A stretch of 64,000 nt of DNA from contig CM035166.1 in NCBI GenBank assembly GCA_020205615.1, forward strand, positions 86,384,862 to 86,448,861, in the 5' to 3' direction. A model generated the notes under the pieces. The model saw only the letters and a program-made list of their open reading frames with translations, was not told the DNA's origin and made no database searches. This stretch comes from Panax quinquefolius. Taxonomy: Eukaryota; Streptophyta; Magnoliopsida; Apiales; Araliaceae. The position numbers and the translations under genes were made by a program. Positions 58,893-64,000 of the stretch are shown one piece after another; within the stretch, counting starts at the first letter, position 1; every line of letters starts with the position of its first letter.

Positions 58893-59398
58893 CTAGGGTT
58901 TAAAAATTTAAGTTTAAAGTTTAATAAAAATTTAATTAGACCACACTAATTAAAATTAGGGATTTTAAAATAATTAGGGTTTCTTAATATTATTAGGTTC
59001 CCTATATTATGAATTAGGGTTTCCTAATTAACAATATAATTTATTAAAATACTAATTAAGGTTACCATTTTAGCAATTAGGATTTCAAATTGGAAATTAG
59101 GGTTTTAAATTTATAATTAGGGTTTCTAGACAATAATTAGGGTTTACCTAATTAGCACAATATAATAATTGTCATTAATCATTACAATTATTTCTTACCA
59201 ATCGAAAACTCGGTTTGAGTTTCAAATTAGGGTTTAACGAATCAATGCTACTTTTTTAACATGCCAACATAATTGACCAACCATTATCTATACATACATA
59301 CAGTATATATTTATAGAACTGAGAATCAAAATATAATATTATTATATCATTATTCTCATTCCTCGATAAAAATTCAAAATTAGGGTTTGGATTTCATA
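58893..59398 (-). promoter_or_regulatory. Cluster of telo-box motifs (AAACCCTAA) in LTR B U3
   Basis: Exact minus-strand AAACCCTAA at 58974-58982, 59014-59022, 59097-59105, 59117-59125, 59137-59145, 59227-59235 and 59390-59398, plus AAACCCTAG at 58893-58901. All lie 240-750 bases upstream of the TATA box. In plant promoters this motif binds telomere-repeat-binding Myb proteins (known), here role inferred. Confidence 0.75.
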
Positions 59399-59794
59399 TC
59401 GATTTATTATTCATATTTAACATTATTAATTAAGTTAAAATAATTAACTTAATTAAAAGTAGCATAAATTCATATATTAAAATAGATTAATTATTATAAT
59501 AATTCTAATAATCATTTCATATATTATTTAAATAATATATAATTATATTTTCATGGAAAATAAATAATAAAAACATTTCTACTATAAAATTAATTATTAA
59601 AAGAATAATCTTTATAATAATAAATAATTCTAAAATAAAATTATTTGTAAACATTCATGTAATAAATATATTTTTATTTACTACATAATTACATATACAC
59701 ATTATCTTATACAAATCATCATCCTTAAAATAATAAAAAAAAAATATACGCAAAATTTCTGATTTAATTATATAGAAAATATCGGTTTGTTACA

Positions 59795-59805
59795 TTCACC
59801 CACCC
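59795..59805 (-). other. Polypurine tract of BC
   Basis: Minus-strand GGGTGGGTGAA directly before the LTR start TGTAACA. Confidence 0.7.
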
Positions 59806-60079
59806 TTATAAAGATTTCATCCCCGGAATCACTGTTTTAAAACCTATACATACCAGGGTACATAGCATACACAATTATTGCAAGTAGATCTCGATCATAA
59901 TCTGATCGAGCTGATTTTTAACTATTCACATAAAGCTTGTCTTTCTGATTAAACAAAAATTTGATTCCTAGAAGAACTCAAATTCCTCCTTCAAAATATC
60001 TTTATAAAATAATTTACTATATATAAGAAAATAATATATAAGAAATAAAATTTGTTCGAGTAATACCTGGAGTTGCATC
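59806..60079 (-). other. BC interior, 3' non-coding part
   Basis: AT-rich, no ORF. It includes ATCCCCGG next to the polypurine tract. Confidence 0.5.
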
Positions 60080-60470
60080 CCCATTTACCGCTATAGTTTC
60101 TTGAGCAGTCGTATTGAAAAGACGCTCATAGTTGATTTCGTTGGTTTGATTGTTGATGTTGGTCCCGTTATCGCCAATGTTCTGCTACCTTTTCCTTGTT
60201 TGCGCATTCCTGACCTCCTTTCTCCTTCCTGAACAGTCTTTCACCTTATACTCCATTGTTCCACACTTAAAACACGCAGACTTGCCCTTTATCTCCTTTC
60301 CTTTTTATCGTATAGGTGACAAAACTATCTTTTGCCCCTTCGTTACCCTAGTTATCACAAACACGTCTATAGGGTCAGTTGATCTTCCGAATCCTGGAAA
60401 TACGATGACCTTGAAGTCTTTGACGTTCGTCGATCGATTATCTGGCTGATCTTCCGGTGATGACCGGTAT
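60080..60470 (-). pseudogene. BC gag zinc-knuckle relic
   Basis: On the minus strand GKSACFKCGTMEYKVKDC (about 60285-60230) is a CX2CX4.X4C knuckle with Tyr in place of His. Upstream in the same frame is STDPIDVFVITRVTKGQKIV; downstream GDNGTNINNQTNE is an Asn-rich linker of the kind that follows gag knuckles. Two stops interrupt. The plus-strand open frame 60150-60449 is its shadow. Confidence 0.6.
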
Positions 60471-61124
60471 TAAGATTCTGCGTAGCTTGATCGTCCGTAT
60501 TCGCAAAATTTCATATCGGTCCGGTTGTCTTCCGGGTTTGTTGTGAGTTCTTACATCAAGTGTATTTCGTTTTCGTCTCCTTGGCGGCATTATCACAATT
60601 TGTTCTTTATTCTAAGCCTTATCGTATACTTATAATCATATAACACGAAATTCTATCTTTATCATGTACTCAATATATTATATATTTTAAAATTTTGGTT
60701 TTCTTCATTAACCAGTACTCATATAATTAACTACTATCTTTATACAAACTTATTTCATTAATCCCATATAAATTCATACTCATTTCACTTGACATACCAT
60801 ATCACATATTGCTTTAATAATCCGCTATCCCTTTGTGACATAAAAGTCGGGAATCACTGCCACAACTTATACGAAAGTTGAGAATATTACATTACACATC
60901 ATAGAGCATACATATTCTACTAATAATACTTATTTCTTACACCTTTACTAATGATTCTTTTCTTAGTAATCTGTTTATTCCCATTATCCTCAATAATCCA
61001 TGTATACTTAACTATACCTAGTTCGTCCAACTTACCATATATTATGAGTTTAAGAACTCACCACAAACATATGAGTTTAAGAACTCGACATTGACCACAT
61101 ATTCTTTAACTATACTTTACCTAT
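60471..61124 (-). other. BC interior, no recognisable gene
   Basis: AT-rich sequence with a CACATATGAGTTTAAGAACTC-like word repeated at 61040-61090. No ORF supported. Confidence 0.4.
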
Positions 61125-61295
61125 CAGTCATACTATCGTTTCAAGGTATGGTACTATACTTTTTAAAACAACCACCTCATTGAGGTAGCTTTCAATGTGA
61201 GCCTCTATTTTAGCTATTGGCTTTGATATTGGCTCGGTTCTGGAGGTTTTCTTCTTTACGATTTGAGGGTATCCTAATCCTTTTCTATCTGACAT
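61125..61295 (-). pseudogene. BC short ORF near primer site
   Basis: Minus-strand ATG at 61295: MSDRKGLGYPQIVKKKTSRT, then EPISKPIAKIEAHIESYLNE, VVVLKSIVPYLETIV and a stop. It lies 200 bases after the primer site, where gag would start, and may be the stub of a gag N-terminus. Not recognised. Confidence 0.4.
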
Positions 61296-61501
61296 CTACA
61301 CACAAACTATCTTGATTATCACTTAATATATACACACAGCACACAATAATTTTATATAAGTTATCTTTTATTTTGTTTGACGATGAATTTATTCAATTCA
61401 TCTCCTTATAAACTCTATACGAGTTATTTGTATTTTCAACATTTTTCTCTGTTCTAAGGTTATAGCCTAAGGTGTAAGCCACCTAAGGTTTCAAACCCTA
61501 A

Positions 61502-61513
61502 GCTCTGATACCA
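61502..61513 (-). other. Primer-binding site of BC
   Basis: Minus-strand TGGTATCAGAGC, an exact match to the plant initiator tRNA-Met primer site, three bases from the LTR end. Confidence 0.92.
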
Positions 61514-61516
61514 TAA

Positions 61517-62333
61517 TGTGGCGCCCCTAAATTCGGATACTTGAAACCCGAACTCGGTGCTTCACGATACCATTTCTATGAGCGGAATAATACTAATAAT
61601 AATAACAATAATATAAATAACAAACTTAGTTTACATATATCGAGTCTAATCCCAAATGCATGACCTTTACTATAATTCCTTACATGATAGATAATATATA
61701 TCATTGCCTTATCTGATCTAACTATTACAAAAGATACCATTAAACATATTACATTTGCTTTTCCTTTTCACTTGTTCTTGTCTAAACCTTGGGTTGATCA
61801 CGTTTAAGTGAAAATATTTAAATTAAGCAAGGATGAGCATTTGAGTGCCAAACAAGTAATAACAATTATAATTATATTTAATTTGAAAGAATTAAATATT
61901 TTCTTTGTACATCACTTCTTCAACGAATTAATAGTTGTGAAGTATTTGAACCTATAATAATAACATAACAATTCTATCTCAAATTTTTGAAACTACGTAT
62001 TGACTATATATATAGGGTAGTCGACATACTATGAACATTGTTTTTAGTTTTCGTTAAGGTTTAGCAGAACTTCATCCGCAAACCGTCATGACTTACAAGC
62101 ACGAGGGTGATCTGCCCAATGTGCCCTGTATTGATCAATACTACATTACAAGAACGATATTATCGTTCACTTTCATCGCCTTGAAGTAGGCGTATAAAAT
62201 TTTTCCCGTGATCGGGATGTTCATACTTAGACTGGAATCTGAACCAAAACAATTTGATTGGATACAAAAAGGTTTTTATCATATTCAACGACAATTCTAA
62301 ATTTGTGTCTAGCTGATCAAATAGCTTAGACGG

Positions 62334-62384
<51 letters not shown>

Positions 62385-64000
62385 ACATGTGATTAAATAC
62401 AATGATTATCCAGTGGGGACACTTGTATAACCATATATAGAAATTAACGAACATAATATATATATGAATTACTATATACTAACATGTTGATAATCAATGA
62501 TCGGATATAGAATATATCACAATAGGGTTAATAATATAGCATAATAATAATATAATTCTGAAACTTCTTACTCATGTCCATTGCATAAAGGAAATGCATA
62601 TGTAAGATACTTGCACGATCTTATTTACTTACAGTTCGTAATTAGTTCTATCTTTTATATCACGACCTATCATTAATCGGATCATTTTCTTGATTAGAAT
62701 AACATTATAACATATACGCCGCGCTTATTGCGATTCAACACATAACTTAATCACATTGCACATAGGTTTAACAACCATTGAATCACAAATAATCACATAT
62801 TTAATTAAATTATCTAAGTCCAGATCAATTTCTGAAATATGTCAGTGTACCGACGGCTTAATCGGGTAATTATCGAGTCTAAGATTATGTCCCGTAACTT
62901 AGTATCAGTCATATTATTTTTAAATGACTTAATATAATTTTTAAAACATTTATTATAACTTATCATAAATTTTAAACATCGAAATCATTATTAAATGATT
63001 TAAATATTAATTAATTTCATTATCATTAACATTTAATTAATATTAAACTATTAATGAAACCATTGCCAAAATATTAAAGTTATTTATAATAACTTAGAAT
63101 ATTTTAAAGTATTAATATTACCCTTAAATGATTTTTTAAATATTTAAAATTATTTTAAATAATTATCATTAATATTAAAGTATTAATGTATTATTTATCA
63201 AAATATTAAAAGTCATTAAGTATCACTTAATAATATTTTTAATTCATTTATATCCTTTTTAAATAATTTTTTAAATTAATAAAACCATTTTTAAACTATT
63301 TATTATTAAATAAATTTAATATTATTAATAATAAATTAATAATCATTAATATTAATTTATTAATAAAGTTATCCTTTAAATATTAAAAGTTATATTTTAT
63401 AACTTCAAAAATCTTTAACCACTTTATTTACATTTAAAATGATTTTTTCTAATTATAAAATCATTTTTAATTAATTTATTTAATATAATTACTAATTAAA
63501 TCTAATAGGATTAATATTAAATAATTAATGAAATTTGTCTTAAAATATTAAAAGTTATATTTTATGACTTAAAATATTATTAAATACCTTTTATCATTTA
63601 AAATGATTTTAACATAATAAAATCATTTTTAATCAATTTATTTAATGCATTTATTAAATAAATAAAATATAAATCATATCCAAATAATTATTAATATTTA
63701 TGAAAAATATGTCAAATTATTAAAAGTTAATTTTTATAACTTAAAATAATTTTTAAAACTATTTTTGGAATTTTTAATAAATAAATTTCTATTTTTAAAT
63801 GATTTTTGAAAAATAAATTAAATAAAATAAATAAAACTGTCGCTATAGCCTTTAACGACAAAATCTGTCGCCTTATGTGTTCTTGAGCCCTCAAGAACAT
63901 TCATGGCAGTTAACAAATGAGCACGTTTGACACACATTACTATCTGATTATTGTGTTTCTGGGTAAGTAAATGATTAGAGGTTGTAGTACTACTATCAGA
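61517..64000 (-). repeat. BC 5' LTR (C), truncated by window end
   Basis: Matches B from 55155 to about 57615 with minor differences, including (TA)n length (62338-62382 here). The rest, with TATA and telo-boxes, is outside the window. Confidence 0.9.
63838..63898 (-). other. Twin hairpins in LTR C
   Basis: TGTCGCTA..TAACGACA (63838-63860, one mismatch) and GTTCTTGA-GCCC-TCAAGAAC (63879-63898, perfect). Confidence 0.8.

Larger units (their letters stand above)
55155..59794 (-). repeat. BC 3' LTR (B), 4640 bp
   Basis: Element-sense start TGTAACAAACCG at 59794 and end GGGGCGCCACA at 55155. Contains a telo-box cluster (58893-59398), TATA (58652-58659), a donor-like GGAG|GTATAAAC near 58480, twin hairpins (57453-57513), an AT-rich block (56520-57450) and a (TA)n run (55956-55992). 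Open frames at 57312-58293 lack coding features. Confidence 0.9.
55155..64000 (-). mobile_element. BC: non-autonomous LTR element (large LTRs, 1.7-kb interior), truncated by window edge
   Basis: B (55155-59794) and C (61517 onward) are near-identical LTRs in minus orientation with TG..CA ends, enclosing 59795-61516. The interior has a tRNA-Met primer site (61502-61513), a short ORF, a gag zinc-knuckle relic and a polypurine tract (59795-59805), but no pol. It sits inside LTR A, presumed duplication CTTGG (55150-55154). Confidence 0.88.

Noticed and set aside
58893..59398. Interstitial telomere tract
   Set aside because: The TTTAGGG words are separated by 11-150 bases of unrelated sequence and never run in tandem; promoter telo-boxes fit better.
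60150..60449. 99-codon plus-strand open frame
   Set aside because: Antisense to the BC gag knuckle relic, which has clear Cys spacing on the minus strand.

Overview
This window is plant nuclear heterochromatin built almost entirely of nested long-terminal-repeat (LTR) retrotransposons. I found no host gene, tRNA or rRNA that I can support. The evidence for a flowering plant is the Ty3/gypsy gag-pol remnants with 2.5-4.6 kb LTRs, primer-binding sites matching plant initiator tRNA-Met (TGGTATC.GAGC), a plant mobile domain (PMD) protein remnant, a remnant resembling the 'putative plant transposon protein' family, and LTRs carrying AAACCCTAA telo-boxes. The species cannot be told from the sequence alone.

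Layout, with working names. E1 (1-6127, minus): gypsy element of Tekay/Del type with most of its reverse transcriptase and integrase deleted; its 3' LTR is cut by the window edge. E1 sits in the protease region of E2 (6128-14884, plus), a related element whose RT is nearly intact. A 3010-bp solo LTR S (7301-10310, 5-bp duplication GTTAA) splits E2's pol at the RT/RNase H border. T (14885 to about 23290): an old minus-strand PMD coding remnant, then several tandem-repeat blocks, then the conserved 3' end of a Tat/Ogre-like LTR. W (about 23300-27466 and 50331-51607, plus): LTR, primer site, a coiled-coil upstream ORF and gag. X (27467-50330, plus, duplication GATAG) splits W. X is a non-autonomous element with 3.1-kb LTRs, copia-like polypurine tracts and one long protein of transposon origin instead of gag-pol. 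Y (34317-44679, minus, duplication CTGAG), a full-length but decayed Tekay-type gypsy, splits X's coding region. A (51608-55154, minus) is part of an LTR that interrupts W's gag. BC (55155-64000, minus) is a non-autonomous element of the same family as A, inserted in A's LTR, with two 4.6-kb LTRs and only 1.7 kb of internal sequence; the window ends inside its 5' LTR.

Order of insertion read from the nesting: W, then X inside W, then Y inside X; W, then A inside W, then BC inside A; E2, then E1 and S inside E2. The reading frame closes correctly over the S and Y insertions when one copy of the duplication is kept, which supports the boundaries.

No element here appears able to move by itself. 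The most unusual signals are a short motif (core ATCGTAG) scattered dozens of times through LTRs, leader and coding part of X; a hairpin repeat (core GTAGTGCA) shared by all Tekay-type LTRs inside a likely leader intron; telo-box clusters in the BC LTR promoter region; a pair of hairpins kept in all three A/B/C LTRs; and an antisense PMD ORF next to a Tat-like LTR.
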